Source: Melioribacteraceae bacterium (lineage in GTDB: Bacteria > Bacteroidota > Ignavibacteria > Ignavibacteriales > Melioribacteraceae). From it: a stretch of DNA of 64,000 nt. The stretch covers positions 1 to 64,000 of the forward strand of contig CP129490.1 of NCBI GenBank assembly GCA_030584085.1. The letters are read 5' to 3'. Of this stretch, positions 26,786 through 36,002 are shown piece after piece (the stretch's first letter is position 1; every line of letters starts with the position of its first letter). Under the pieces are notes generated by a model. It saw only the letters and a list, made by a program, of their open reading frames with translations, was not told where the DNA came from and ran no database searches. A program made the translations under genes and the position numbers.

Positions 26786-27961
26786 CTATAATCTTTCTAT
26801 TATATACCCGCTGTAGTAATACAAGAATTTATATCCGTCAATTGTAATGTGTTTTTCCTTTTGTGCTTCTACTTCATTTCTGAAGGCTTCGAGAACATTC
26901 TTGGCTGCTTTGTCATTTCCTTTTTCCAAATTCTTTTTAGCGTTTTCAAGTTTCTGGCTTAAACTGTTGTATATACCTTTGTTAGTTATCCAGTTATGAT
27001 TATAGCATTGTGTGTTGTATGATATTAGTGTATCTATCATTTCCGAGGCTGTTAGGGTGCTGTCAGGTTCAGGAGATATAAAATCCTCAACATCATAAGT
27101 CAACAAATTTTTTATAGTCTGATCTGGTTCTTGGGATATGTAATTTCTCACAAATTGATAATCTGACGGAGTACCAAATAGGGTTAACAATTGTGTTGCT
27201 ATGTCATGTCTAAGTGAGCTTTCCGGTTCTTCTACTAATCTGTTTCTTAGCACAACATTCAATTCAGGGTTCTTATATTTTACAAGCATATGTTCTAAAG
27301 CAATAATGCGGTTGGTAGGGTGCTCATCTTCTGTAAATGTTTTTACCATTAAATCAAATATTTCTTCACCGTAGATTTTTTCTAAATCCCATAAAGCATC
27401 AATTCTATCATCGGAATATGTTGAGATTTGTGTTATGGTTATTAATTCACTTTTTGCTCTTTCAGCATATTGAGGAACATGCAATATTATTTCTTTCAGC
27501 AGACGTAATGCAGTTGTGTTAATTCTCGGTTTATCTCTATCAAGCAATTGGAACACAAATTCAGCTTTGGAATAATCTCCATTCTTAAATAAAACTTCTA
27601 TTGCCCTTACCCGACTTTCCATACGAAGATTTGTTCCATATTTTATATCGAGAGTATCTATAAACATTAACGCAAATTGATAAGCTACGGAAGGATTGAT
27701 GGATTGAAGCGCGTGCAAGTAATCTGCTTGCATATCTAAATCATCTTTCCAGATCTTTGCTTTTAAGCTGTCTTCGGCTTCAGCAACCTTATATTGTTCG
27801 ATACTATGTAATGCTCCTAATCTTGATAAAGAATTTGGGCTATTAAGGGCGTCAATTACCCTCTGTTTTTCTTCCTGCGTTAGTCCTTGCTGAGAATAAA
27901 TATTGTTTAGAAAAAGCAACCAACTAAGTAACAGCAATGTAAAAATTTTTAGATGTTGCAT
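26786..27961 (-). CDS. Exported HEAT-like repeat protein
   Basis: The 391-residue protein has a signal peptide (about 1-24) and an all-helical body with HEAT-like repeats: SLSRLGALHSIEQYK, AIEVLFKNGDYSKAEFVF, RIIALEHMLVKYKNPELNVVL and SSLRHDIATQLL. HEAT solenoids are protein-binding scaffolds. No catalytic motif is seen. It follows the amber-interrupted gene in the same direction with a 15-base gap, so both may form one unit. Confidence 0.75.
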   Translation of the reverse strand: MQHLKIFTLLLLSWLLFLNNIYSQQGLTQEEKQRVIDALNSPNSLSRLGALHSIEQYKVAEAEDSLKAKIWKDDLDMQADYLHALQSINPSVAYQFALMFIDTLDIKYGTNLRMESRVRAIEVLFKNGDYSKAEFVFQLLDRDKPRINTTALRLLKEIILHVPQYAERAKSELITITQISTYSDDRIDALWDLEKIYGEEIFDLMVKTFTEDEHPTNRIIALEHMLVKYKNPELNVVLRNRLVEEPESSLRHDIATQLLTLFGTPSDYQFVRNYISQEPDQTIKNLLTYDVEDFISPEPDSTLTASEMIDTLISYNTQCYNHNWITNKGIYNSLSQKLENAKKNLEKGNDKAAKNVLEAFRNEVEAQKEKHITIDGYKFLYYYSGYIIERL

Positions 27962-27976
27962 TTTATCTCCATCTTC

Positions 27977-29128
27977 TTATTTACAATTTAATTCCGGATA
28001 TTGAGTTTTTAGTACTTCTATATATTGCTTGATAAGGTACTCAATTCTATTATCATTATGTGTTTTATACTCGTTTTGAGGGTCATTTTTTTGGATTATA
28101 TATTTTCTTTCCAGTTCTTTTAAAAAGCTTTCTAATATTTTATTAAACATATTCTTCCATTTATTTTTTGTAGTTACAAAATCCGGGTTGTCATCACACC
28201 GTAACTGCATGTAAGTAAATAAATCCTTAAAAGGTATTTCTATGTTAAAGGAGTTATCCTCGCTTATGCTATTCATAGTTTGTTTAAACAAACTTATAAA
28301 TCTTTCTTTATGAATTGACTCATGTAAATCCAAGACATCGTACAAAACATATTTATAACTGCCGTGTCCTAATGTATAATAATCATAATGAAGCTTAAAG
28401 TCTTCCAAAGCTTTACAAACATCATCAACGTATATACTTGAAAGGTCATTAAAACTTTTTATTACTTCAAATCCCTCGAGATTTTGTTCGCAAACACCCA
28501 GTACCGTGTTCAAAAATATTGTTCCGTCATCAATGTTATATTGCCATTGGTTTGTTGAACTATTATAGCAAACATCAAGATTATAATCGTCAACCAATTC
28601 GTCAATAATGTTCCATTCAGGTTTATTAAATAAGGAGAAGAAAAATCCCCCTATGTCAACCACCCCACTTGTTTTACTTAGTTTATCACATAAATCAAAT
28701 TTGGTATAATCTGGGGGGGTTATTTCTTTAGCAATAAACTGCGGCGGCTCGAAGGAACTGTTCACATCACACTGCGGAGCATCTGAACAGTCTTCTTCCG
28801 GGTATTCAAAAGCATAAACATCGAGCACGGTTCCATACCAACGTAAACATTCATAATACTTGGCAAAATTTAGGTAAGTATAGCTAATTGTTTCATTAGT
28901 ATAGCCATCATAATAATTACCTCTTTGCGAATATTCTAATGGAATTCTTTCAATTATACCTACTTGAGGAGGTGTAGTCTCATAGAAAATCTTTACCGAG
29001 TCTCCTTTTGTAACTTTAAAGCTCACGGTTGCAAATTGAGGACTCGCGCTGCCCATTAGCCTTTTTTCATACTGGTAATAAGGGATTTTTTTCTGATTCC
29101 ACCTATTGCAGGGGTCTCTATCATCGCC
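27977..29128 (-). pseudogene. C-terminal part of an exported hypothetical protein, downstream of an in-frame amber
   Basis: The open frame continues directly after the TAG at 29129-29131: GDDRDPCNRWNQ and on, in the same frame as the 29129-29485 ORF. The first ATG within it is at 29056, giving a 359-residue ORF with no signal peptide and no clear ribosome site. The whole gene (27977-29485) would encode about 502 residues. I do not recognise the protein; it is acidic, Cys-containing (YECLRWYG, CSDAPQC) and mixed alpha/beta. It is either a nonsense-mutated pseudogene or one split by a sequence error. Confidence 0.65.
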
Positions 29129-29485
29129 CTAACAAAAATAACAGAACGAAGCATTATCTTGTCCCCATCTATAATCAAATTCCGGGAAAACACTATGTTC
29201 AAATATGGTGTCTTTGGTCTCTACTATTATTTTGCTATCTATATTAAAAGTACCATAAATCTCACGTGCATAAGTAAAAACCAATTCAACATTACCTGTA
29301 AATTGCGGAATAAATCCAGAAAACAATTTCCCACTTTTAGCTAATCTAACTACAAAATTTTTGTTAATGACTTCATTTGTATCCGGTTGTATTAAAATAA
29401 TTTTCTCGCGTATTGTAACTTGTGAGATCGTGATTTGATAGAAAAGTAGAATCAAAAAACAGAGAGTACAAAATTTTCTTAACAT
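29129..29485 (-). pseudogene. N-terminal part of the same exported hypothetical protein, ends at an amber codon
   Basis: The 118-residue ORF has a signal peptide (about 1-21) and a beta-rich start (IILIQPDTNEVINKNF). It stops at TAG (29129-29131) after CYFC. The reading frame stays open across this codon into the 27977-29128 part, with 24 codons before that part's first ATG. A single base change from TGG or CAG would explain the stop. No function can be assigned. Confidence 0.65.
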
Positions 29486-29775
29486 TAATTCTCCTATAAT
29501 TTTCTATAAATGAAATATGAAATATTAATAAACTAAAACATAAAGATGCAAGCATCGTGCTGTTTGAATATCCTGCTTCTATTCAATATTTAGGCTCTGA
29601 GTGTTAAATAAATCCCTAAAATGGAAATAACTACATGAATATTTTACATACAATTGTTAAAGTGCCGGTTTATTCTCTCTGTTTTTGTTAGATATGGATG
29701 GATTTATTAGGTTATCGATCAAAAAATCTCGAGGCACTGCAAAAAGGGAAAAATTGAATAATGTCGCATAATAAA

Positions 29776-31176
29776 TTACTTTAAAAGAACCATCTTTCTA
29801 CTCAATCTCTTCCCACCCGTTTCTAAAACATAAAAGTAAACGCCACTTGTAAAATTTCCGCCATCAAATTCAATTTCATAAGTGCCGGGCTGCATTGGTT
29901 TGTTGAGGAGTGTTTTTATTTCTCTGCCGAGTATATCATATACTCGTAGGGACAACTCATGAGTCGTCCCTACATTAGGAACTGTAAATTTTATAGTTGT
30001 ACTTGGGTTGAATGGGTTTGGGTAGTTTTGAGATAAAGTAATTTCTTTAGGTAAATCGTTTTCCTCTTCCACACCAACAATGGTTGTAGCTTGATGAACG
30101 TAAACGTAGGGTGAATCGATTAACGGTGCATATCGATTGTCTATATTCTGTAAGTCCCAGCTATTAATTATTGATTCATTTTCCAGAGAAACTGCGAACA
30201 ATGAATCGTTACGAATAAATGCACCAAATCTCTCATCAGGCGAGAAATCATATTTACTGCCATGGCTATAGCTGTCAACATTTAGTGCCAGCGTATCAAT
30301 ATTCTCAAATCCAAAAGTGTCTAAGTTTAATGTCTGTGCTATTAAGTGACGGTTACGTACACCAATAATTCTATTCTCAAAAGCAGTCCAATATGTGAGA
30401 TGATCATTCTCAAAACTTTTGTCGATAATGGTAAGGGTTGAATCCTTTAGCTTTGATATAGAAAATCGAATTTCTCTTGTATCATATTCTCCATGTGCTG
30501 AAGTAAAATAAAGAGAATCGTTGATTGTTCTAAGTCTTGAAATAGCGGATGGTGAATCTTCGTTTTCAAATTGAACGTTGATGTTTTGGATTACTCTTTT
30601 ATGCAATGAATCAGATAATTCCGCAATTGAATAATCATATTCGTATTCAGATTCGGAATACGTTGCGATTAGATAATTATTCTTTATTTTTCCTGGAATA
30701 TGAACAATATTTCCCGTGGCACTACTTTCTTCGAATAATTCATTGTTATTGTTAACAAATGAAACATCTAAAATTCCATTAAGTATCCATATTCCTGAAC
30801 TTGTTGGCTGAATTTGTGTATCAAAAAATAGATATGGCTCAAGTACATCAAGCCAACCAAAATACCCATAGAAATTATAATCGTACTGTAACGAAGATGA
30901 TTGTAACGTGAGGTCAGTGCGTGTATATTGGGGATTATCAGATTTATGGTAAAGAATAAAGTATAAATTTCCATTATATGTAAAAACTTTTTGATATCGG
31001 GATCCAGCAGAATAATTGCTGCGCCAACTGCTCCAACTTCCAACCGTATCACTCAAATCAATTTCATTTTCAAAGATGTTTATTCTTAGAAGATTGCCAT
31101 TGGTTCTAGTGTTTTGAGCAAGGAGAATTGATGAAAGTAGAGAAAGGAGAAATATGATCGTTATTAGACTTTTCAT
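29776..31176 (-). CDS. T9SS-sorted secreted protein of unknown function
   Basis: The 466-residue protein has a signal peptide (about 1-20), a beta-rich body without recognised repeats (possibly a degenerate propeller, e.g. RYAPLIDSPYVYV), and a T9SS type A sorting domain ([38 protein letters not shown]). The sorting domain includes a near-perfect 28-base palindrome (29946-29973). The expected location is the cell surface or outside. The region 29486-29775 upstream of the neighbouring gene contains nothing that I recognise. Confidence 0.8.
   Translation of the reverse strand: MKSLITIIFLLSLLSSILLAQNTRTNGNLLRINIFENEIDLSDTVGSWSSWRSNYSAGSRYQKVFTYNGNLYFILYHKSDNPQYTRTDLTLQSSSLQYDYNFYGYFGWLDVLEPYLFFDTQIQPTSSGIWILNGILDVSFVNNNNELFEESSATGNIVHIPGKIKNNYLIATYSESEYEYDYSIAELSDSLHKRVIQNINVQFENEDSPSAISRLRTINDSLYFTSAHGEYDTREIRFSISKLKDSTLTIIDKSFENDHLTYWTAFENRIIGVRNRHLIAQTLNLDTFGFENIDTLALNVDSYSHGSKYDFSPDERFGAFIRNDSLFAVSLENESIINSWDLQNIDNRYAPLIDSPYVYVHQATTIVGVEEENDLPKEITLSQNYPNPFNPSTTIKFTVPNVGTTHELSLRVYDILGREIKTLLNKPMQPGTYEIEFDGGNFTSGVYFYVLETGGKRLSRKMVLLK
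29946..29973. repeat. GTAGGGAC-type palindrome inside a T9SS sorting domain
   Basis: GTAGGGAC and GTCCCTAC frame ACTCATGAGT, which is itself palindromic. All pairs but one match, and that one is a G-T wobble. In the gene it encodes VGTTHELSL in the same loop (after PN, before VYDILG) as the repeat in the 26114-26758 gene. Confidence 0.85.
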
Positions 31177-31290
31177 TACAAAGAGTCCTAATTAATGAAC
31201 TTTAGAAAATATAATAGGAATAATTAAAAAGATTAGCAAGTCTATTTTGAGGCAATTTAAAATATGTAGTAATCCTATATTAAAAAATCT

Positions 31291-31313
31291 CCCTCCCCTT
31301 ACCAAGGGGAGGG
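31291..31313. repeat. CCCTCCCCTT/AAGGGGAGGG palindrome
   Basis: Perfect 10-bp inverted repeat with a 3-base loop, followed by GATGGGGTGGGG and TTTT. It lies 14 bases beyond the stop of the leftward gene ending at 31327. It may act as a terminator, but the G-rich tail is typical of a widespread dispersed repeat. Confidence 0.7.
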
Positions 31314-31326
31314 ATGGGGTGGGGTT

Positions 31327-31935
31327 TTAATCCCACTTCAAATACTTACCTTTCCCGGTGAGAGTTCTAAATCTTTCTTCAACAATTTGTTCTTTGTTCT
31401 GTTTTCTTATATGTATTGATTCTTTTAACTCGGCGAGTTTATTTTCCAGTTTTTCAACTTCTTCTTTTCGCTGAGATTCCCTTAGATCAAAGGCTTCGCT
31501 TAAGGTTGTTTTCAATTGTGATGAAAGTTTTTGTTTATCGGATTGGTCAGCATGAAGATATTTTGTGCTTAATACTTCGGAATACATTTCAAGCTCAGTA
31601 ATTCTTTTTCTAAGATTATCGCTGCCATGCTGCTCGCCGACAATTGAAACACCGCTCCCTTCAATTGAGTATATAGAGGGAAGAGAAAAATATGATGTTC
31701 TTCGCAAAATGCTGTAGTATCTTTTCTCATCAAGCTTCTTAATTTGTTGAAGCTCTTGTTTAAGCTGAGCATTTGTAATTTTACTTAAATATTCTTGCTC
31801 TTCTTTTTCCGAAAGTTTTTCGTTTCCCCAAACCCTATAGATATCCGGCGCGCCAGGTTCCGGGACAATAACCTGCGAAAAAAGCATAGTTGATACGAAT
31901 GTTAGTAATAGTATTGTTTGAATTATAGTTTTCAT
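31327..31935 (-). CDS. Exported coiled-coil protein, possible periplasmic sensor partner of the ECF sigma
   Basis: The 202-residue protein has a signal peptide (about 1-20) and a long charged helical region: YLSKITNAQLKQELQQIKKLDEKRYYSIL, then a C-terminal coiled coil ending RKQNKEQIVEERFRTLTG. That C-terminal pattern resembles exported helical proteins encoded with ECF sigma/anti-sigma pairs (Spy/CnrX-like heavy-metal sensors), though without clear metal ligands. It lies 27 bases after the anti-sigma-like gene in the same operon. Function is inferred from position. Confidence 0.6.
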   Translation of the reverse strand: MKTIIQTILLLTFVSTMLFSQVIVPEPGAPDIYRVWGNEKLSEKEEQEYLSKITNAQLKQELQQIKKLDEKRYYSILRRTSYFSLPSIYSIEGSGVSIVGEQHGSDNLRKRITELEMYSEVLSTKYLHADQSDKQKLSSQLKTTLSEAFDLRESQRKEEVEKLENKLAELKESIHIRKQNKEQIVEERFRTLTGKGKYLKWD

Positions 31936-31962
31936 TTTGAGACCCCCTTGATTAATAAAATT

Positions 31963-32565
31963 TTATAAAGACGATTCACCTAAATCCTGTTTCATTTTTT
32001 CAATTTCTTTGTTAAGTAAATAAAATGACTGTTCCCACTTATCGTGTGTTGCTTGAATTAATCTATACTCTTCCCACTCTTCATACGAAAGAGTTTCAAT
32101 CGATTCATCAACGTCATGTAATTGTTTTGTTATAACTTCACCGTGCCAGCTCAAAATATCTTCACTTATACTTTTTACGGCATTCGGTTTTTCGGTGGTT
32201 AATAATATTACCAAAGCTACGACGGTAACTAACGCTACAAAAGCTGCTTTAGCTGTGCTTAAATTATTTGAGAAAAGAACTTCGAGTATGTTAGATATCG
32301 AATCGGTGATTCTTTCGAAAAAGTTTTTTGAACTAAACACTGTTGATATAATTTCATTAAACTCATCGTTTTCTATTTGATGCTTGTTGCTTTCTTTATA
32401 ATAACCTATTGTTTCGATGATATTTTTATAAAATTCATTCAACTCAGAATGCTGTGATAATTTTTGATTCCAATAAAGCATGTCTTCGTTGCTTAAACTT
32501 CCGTCGATGTAAAGCCAAACTTCTGCTTCAAATCTTTCATGCAATTTTTTAATATCATCTTTCAT
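31963..32565 (-). CDS. Probable membrane anti-sigma factor
   Basis: The 200-residue protein has one membrane helix (about 104-124) between a cytoplasmic N-terminus (VWLYIDGSLSNEDMLYW, similar to the short N-terminal helix of anti-sigma proteins) and a charged extracytoplasmic C-terminus. Its start overlaps the ECF sigma stop by four bases (ATGA), typical of a sigma/anti-sigma pair. No zinc HxxxCxxC motif is seen, so it would be a non-zinc type. The call rests mainly on gene order and topology. Confidence 0.65.
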   Translation of the reverse strand: MKDDIKKLHERFEAEVWLYIDGSLSNEDMLYWNQKLSQHSELNEFYKNIIETIGYYKESNKHQIENDEFNEIISTVFSSKNFFERITDSISNILEVLFSNNLSTAKAAFVALVTVVALVILLTTEKPNAVKSISEDILSWHGEVITKQLHDVDESIETLSYEEWEEYRLIQATHDKWEQSFYLLNKEIEKMKQDLGESSL

Positions 32566-33107
32566 TTTATGTTTCCAATCTCTTTTCGCAATTTTTTTAC
32601 GGCATAGTGCATGTGACTTAAGACGGTGTTCATCGGTTCTTTCATAATTTCTGCAATTTCTTTAAAAGATAATTCAGCATGCATTCTTAAGAGAAAAACT
32701 TCTTTTTGTTTGTGGGGAAGAGAATCAACTATTTTGTTAATTATTTCTTTAGTCTCTTCGTGAATAATTATATCATGTGCGGTTTCACTGTTTCCGTTCA
32801 TATCAATTTCCGAAAAACTCGTTTCGTTTACTGTTCTTTTTAATTTTCTCAAACCGTCAATTGCAGTATTATGAGCAATCGAAAACAACCATGATGCAAA
32901 TTTTTGTTGTTCATTATATTTCTTAATTCCTTTCCATGTCTTAATTAAAACATCCTGCATCCAATCTTTTGCTAAATCGCGATCGCCGGTAAATTTAAAT
33001 AGGTATCCGAAGAGTTTATCCTTGTATAAACCAATGAGCAAAGCGAAAGCCGATTGATCCCCCCTTTTGCTTCTTTCAATAAGCGCTATTTCACGGTCGA
33101 TGCTCAT
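32562..33107 (-). CDS. ECF-type RNA polymerase sigma factor
   Basis: The 181-residue protein has region 2 (YLFKFTGDRDLAKDWMQDVLIKTWKGI, FASWLFSIAHNTAID) and region 4 (LPHKQKEVFLLRMHAELSFKEIAEIMKEP, HMHYAVKKLRKEI). This is the sigma-70 ECF group. It drives transcription of an envelope-stress or similar regulon, restrained by the overlapping membrane anti-sigma gene. The divergent M6 protease gene starts 145 bases away, so both might share a regulatory region. Confidence 0.92.
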   Translation of the reverse strand: MSIDREIALIERSKRGDQSAFALLIGLYKDKLFGYLFKFTGDRDLAKDWMQDVLIKTWKGIKKYNEQQKFASWLFSIAHNTAIDGLRKLKRTVNETSFSEIDMNGNSETAHDIIIHEETKEIINKIVDSLPHKQKEVFLLRMHAELSFKEIAEIMKEPMNTVLSHMHYAVKKLRKEIGNIK

Positions 33108-33252
33108 ATTTTCGTTTTCTAAGATTGTAAACGATTCTAACTAAAATTTATTGTATTGATCACACTAATTTTTTGCGTGGTCATTATTACTAATATTCCA
33201 TATTTTGACGAACTATTTTTTGTCAAATACCCAATACTATAACGGAGAATAA

Positions 33253-35826
33253 ATGAAAAAATCAGTTTTAGCGCTATTGGTAATCTTTGTATCCATGCTT
33301 AGCGCACAGATGGTTCCTCATCCAAATTTATTAGAAAAAATTAAAAACGGAGAAATTAATATTCCCTATGCTCTTAAAAATTATAAAGAATTGAAAGAAA
33401 GAGGAGTATCTACCGGCTGGACTTCGGAAGAATTAACTAAGCAAAATTCTATTATGAAAAAAGAAGATATTCATAGAACATACGGACCGGCAAAAGCTGC
33501 ATCCGGTGAGTTTAATGCAATATTTCTTTTTGTAGAATTTTCGGATCAAGAATCACAAGTATCTGTTAGTTTTTTTGATGATCTTTTATTCGCGAACACC
33601 GCAAGCAGCATGTGGGGTTATTTTGATGAAGTCACTTACGGAAATTTGGATTTGATAACAGCAGATATGCCATCTACAATCGGCTGGGTTACTATGCCCA
33701 ATACTTATGATTATTATGTGGGGGGAGAAAATGGTTTCGGAAATTTTCCGGCTAACGCACAAGGATTAACAAGAGATGTGGTTCAACTTGTAGATCCTTA
33801 TATTGATTTTTCTTTATACGATAACGATGGTGACGGAGAAATCGAAGCTTTATTTATTGTGCATACAGGTCCCGGAGCGGAATATACCGGAAGCGATGAT
33901 GATATTTGGTCTCACGCTTGGGCGATCCCCGGTGGTTATATGACCGATGACGGAGTTGAAGCTTACAGATATTCAATGGAGCCCGAGTATTGGTCAACCC
34001 CCGGTGATATGACAATTGGAGTTTATGCTCATGAAATGGGACACTCGGTTTTTGGTTTGCCAGATGTTTATGATACTGATTACACATCGAATGGTGTTGG
34101 TCGCTGGAGTCTAATGGCAGGCGGAAGCTGGAATGGTAATAACGGTGCAACTCCTGCTTGGCCGGATGCATGGAATCACATTCAAATGGGTTACTTTACG
34201 CCGACAAATGTTACAACAGATTTAATCGGTGAATCAATTACTGCTATGACAACTGAAGCAGATATTTATAAAATTTGGAAAGACGGTGTTCCGGGCAATC
34301 AATATTTTTTGGTTCAGAATAGACAGCGGACAAAGTACGATGCGGGAATTCCGGGAAGCGGATTATTAATTTGGCATATCGATGAAACAAAAAACGGAAA
34401 TTCGCAGGAATGGTATCCCGGTAAAACAAACAGCGGAAATTACCTTGTTGCACTAGAACAAGCAGATAATAATTACGATTTAGAAAAAGGCGTCAATAGT
34501 GGTGATACACGCGATCCATTCCCTGGGCAAACAAACAACATCCAATTTAATTTTCTAAGCAGTCCGTCATCAAACGCATATAATGGAACTAGCACTTATG
34601 TATCGGTGGAAAATATAAGTGCATCCGGTAATGAAATGACTGCGGATTTAAAAATTTCTCAACCGGCTGAATATTTACAAGTCGCATCACCAAACGGTGG
34701 TGAGTCTTGGCAGGGAAGTTCGAGTAAAACTATCCAATGGTCAAGCAACGGTGTTAATGAAGTTGATATTGAATTAAGCATCGACAACGGTTCAACATGG
34801 ACAGTTATTGAAGAAGATTTAGATGCGTCAACCGGAGAATATGAATGGGTTGTTCCTAATACCCCATCAGCAGAATGTTTAATTAGAGTCACCGATTCGG
34901 GAGATAACTCAAACATTGACGAAAGTAACTCAACATTTACTATTACGGCAGCTCCCGTTGTTGAAGTAATGAGTCCAAACGGCGGTGAAGAATTTAAAGT
35001 CGGTGAACAAGTTGAAATTACATGGACAAGCGCAAGTGTAACAAGTGTGAAAATTCAATACTCAACTGATAACGGAAATACTTGGCAGAATGTGATTGTA
35101 ATAACCCCATCTGATGGATCATATAACTGGACTGTACCGGACAAACCTTCGGAAGAATGTCTAGTGAAGATTATAGATATATCAAACGGAAATGTTGTAG
35201 ATGAAAGTGATGATGTATTTACAATAATGGGAAGTGCCGCACTACAATTAATGAGTCCGAATGGCGGTGAAGTTTATTTAGGCGGTGAAACTGTCGAAAT
35301 TACTTGGAGCAGTTCTAACGTTGAAAACGTAAAAATAGAATACTCTATGAATAACGGAAGTTCTTGGAATGTTATCGTTTCCGAAACAGAATCTAATGGT
35401 TCATATAATTGGGTTCTTCCCGACGAATATTCAAATGAAGTGTTGGTCAGAATTACCGATGCATCAAACGGTACATTGGTTGATCAAAGCGATGATGTAT
35501 TTACAGTTAATTCAACAACTTCTGTTGAAGAAGAAAGTGTTCCTTTGACATATTCACTTGAGCAAAATTATCCAAACCCATTTAATCCGAGCACGCAGAT
35601 TAAATTTGGTTTACCTTTTGAAAGCAATGTTAAGTTGAAGATTTACAATATACTTGGACAGACAATTGGAGAGTTAGTAAACCAATCATTACAAAGCGGT
35701 TATCATACTTTTGAATGGAATGCGGGTAATCTAACATCCGGGATTTATTTCTATTCGATTGAAGCAAATTCTATTAACGGAGATAAATCATTTAACTCGG
35801 TTAAGAAAATGTTACTCGTAAAATAG
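33253..35826 (+). CDS. M6-family metalloprotease with Ig-like repeats and T9SS sorting domain
   Basis: The 857-residue secreted protease has a signal peptide (1-19) and an M6 (immune inhibitor A-like) catalytic domain with H260-EMGH-264 and the downstream GLPDVYD motif supplying the third zinc ligand. Three beta-sandwich repeats follow (about 475-560, 570-655, 665-750; each opening SPNGGE and containing WSS or TWTS), and then a T9SS type A domain ([23 protein letters not shown]). It degrades extracellular protein. It is divergent from the ECF sigma operon. Confidence 0.93.
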   Translation: MKKSVLALLVIFVSMLSAQMVPHPNLLEKIKNGEINIPYALKNYKELKERGVSTGWTSEELTKQNSIMKKEDIHRTYGPAKAASGEFNAIFLFVEFSDQESQVSVSFFDDLLFANTASSMWGYFDEVTYGNLDLITADMPSTIGWVTMPNTYDYYVGGENGFGNFPANAQGLTRDVVQLVDPYIDFSLYDNDGDGEIEALFIVHTGPGAEYTGSDDDIWSHAWAIPGGYMTDDGVEAYRYSMEPEYWSTPGDMTIGVYAHEMGHSVFGLPDVYDTDYTSNGVGRWSLMAGGSWNGNNGATPAWPDAWNHIQMGYFTPTNVTTDLIGESITAMTTEADIYKIWKDGVPGNQYFLVQNRQRTKYDAGIPGSGLLIWHIDETKNGNSQEWYPGKTNSGNYLVALEQADNNYDLEKGVNSGDTRDPFPGQTNNIQFNFLSSPSSNAYNGTSTYVSVENISASGNEMTADLKISQPAEYLQVASPNGGESWQGSSSKTIQWSSNGVNEVDIELSIDNGSTWTVIEEDLDASTGEYEWVVPNTPSAECLIRVTDSGDNSNIDESNSTFTITAAPVVEVMSPNGGEEFKVGEQVEITWTSASVTSVKIQYSTDNGNTWQNVIVITPSDGSYNWTVPDKPSEECLVKIIDISNGNVVDESDDVFTIMGSAALQLMSPNGGEVYLGGETVEITWSSSNVENVKIEYSMNNGSSWNVIVSETESNGSYNWVLPDEYSNEVLVRITDASNGTLVDQSDDVFTVNSTTSVEEESVPLTYSLEQNYPNPFNPSTQIKFGLPFESNVKLKIYNILGQTIGELVNQSLQSGYHTFEWNAGNLTSGIYFYSIEANSINGDKSFNSVKKMLLVK

Positions 35827-35831
35827 ATACA

Positions 35832-35852
35832 AGATGTGAGATATAAGACACA
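35832..35852. repeat. AGATGTGAGATATAAGACACA repeat
   Basis: It matches 54292-54312 at 19 of 21 positions. Both copies begin a few bases after the stop of a rightward gene. Confidence 0.55.
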
Positions 35853-35861
35853 AGATTGTAA

Positions 35862-35882
35862 CCGCAGACTTTATGTCTGCGG
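35862..35882. repeat. CCGCAGAC palindrome
   Basis: CCGCAGAC / GTCTGCGG with a 5-base loop, downstream of the M6 protease. No T run follows, so a dispersed repeat is likelier than a strong terminator. Confidence 0.6.
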
Positions 35883-36002
35883 CAAAATCTTTAAATAATT
35901 TCAGAACTCTATAAAACAAGCCTGCATTCCTACCAGTAAAAACAAGCAACTTTTCACTATTTTAAGCATCTTTAAAACATCACTAAGAAACCAATCAATA
36001 CA

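Noticed and set aside
29129-29131. TAG read as pyrrolysine or selenocysteine
   Set aside because: TAG is not a selenocysteine codon, and nothing points to pyrrolysine genes or a pyrrolysine-using enzyme. A nonsense mutation or an error is simpler.
34680-35500. Tandem repeat array or CRISPR-like region
   Set aside because: The repeats are in-frame Ig-like domains of the M6 protease, divergent in sequence and not short direct repeats with spacers.
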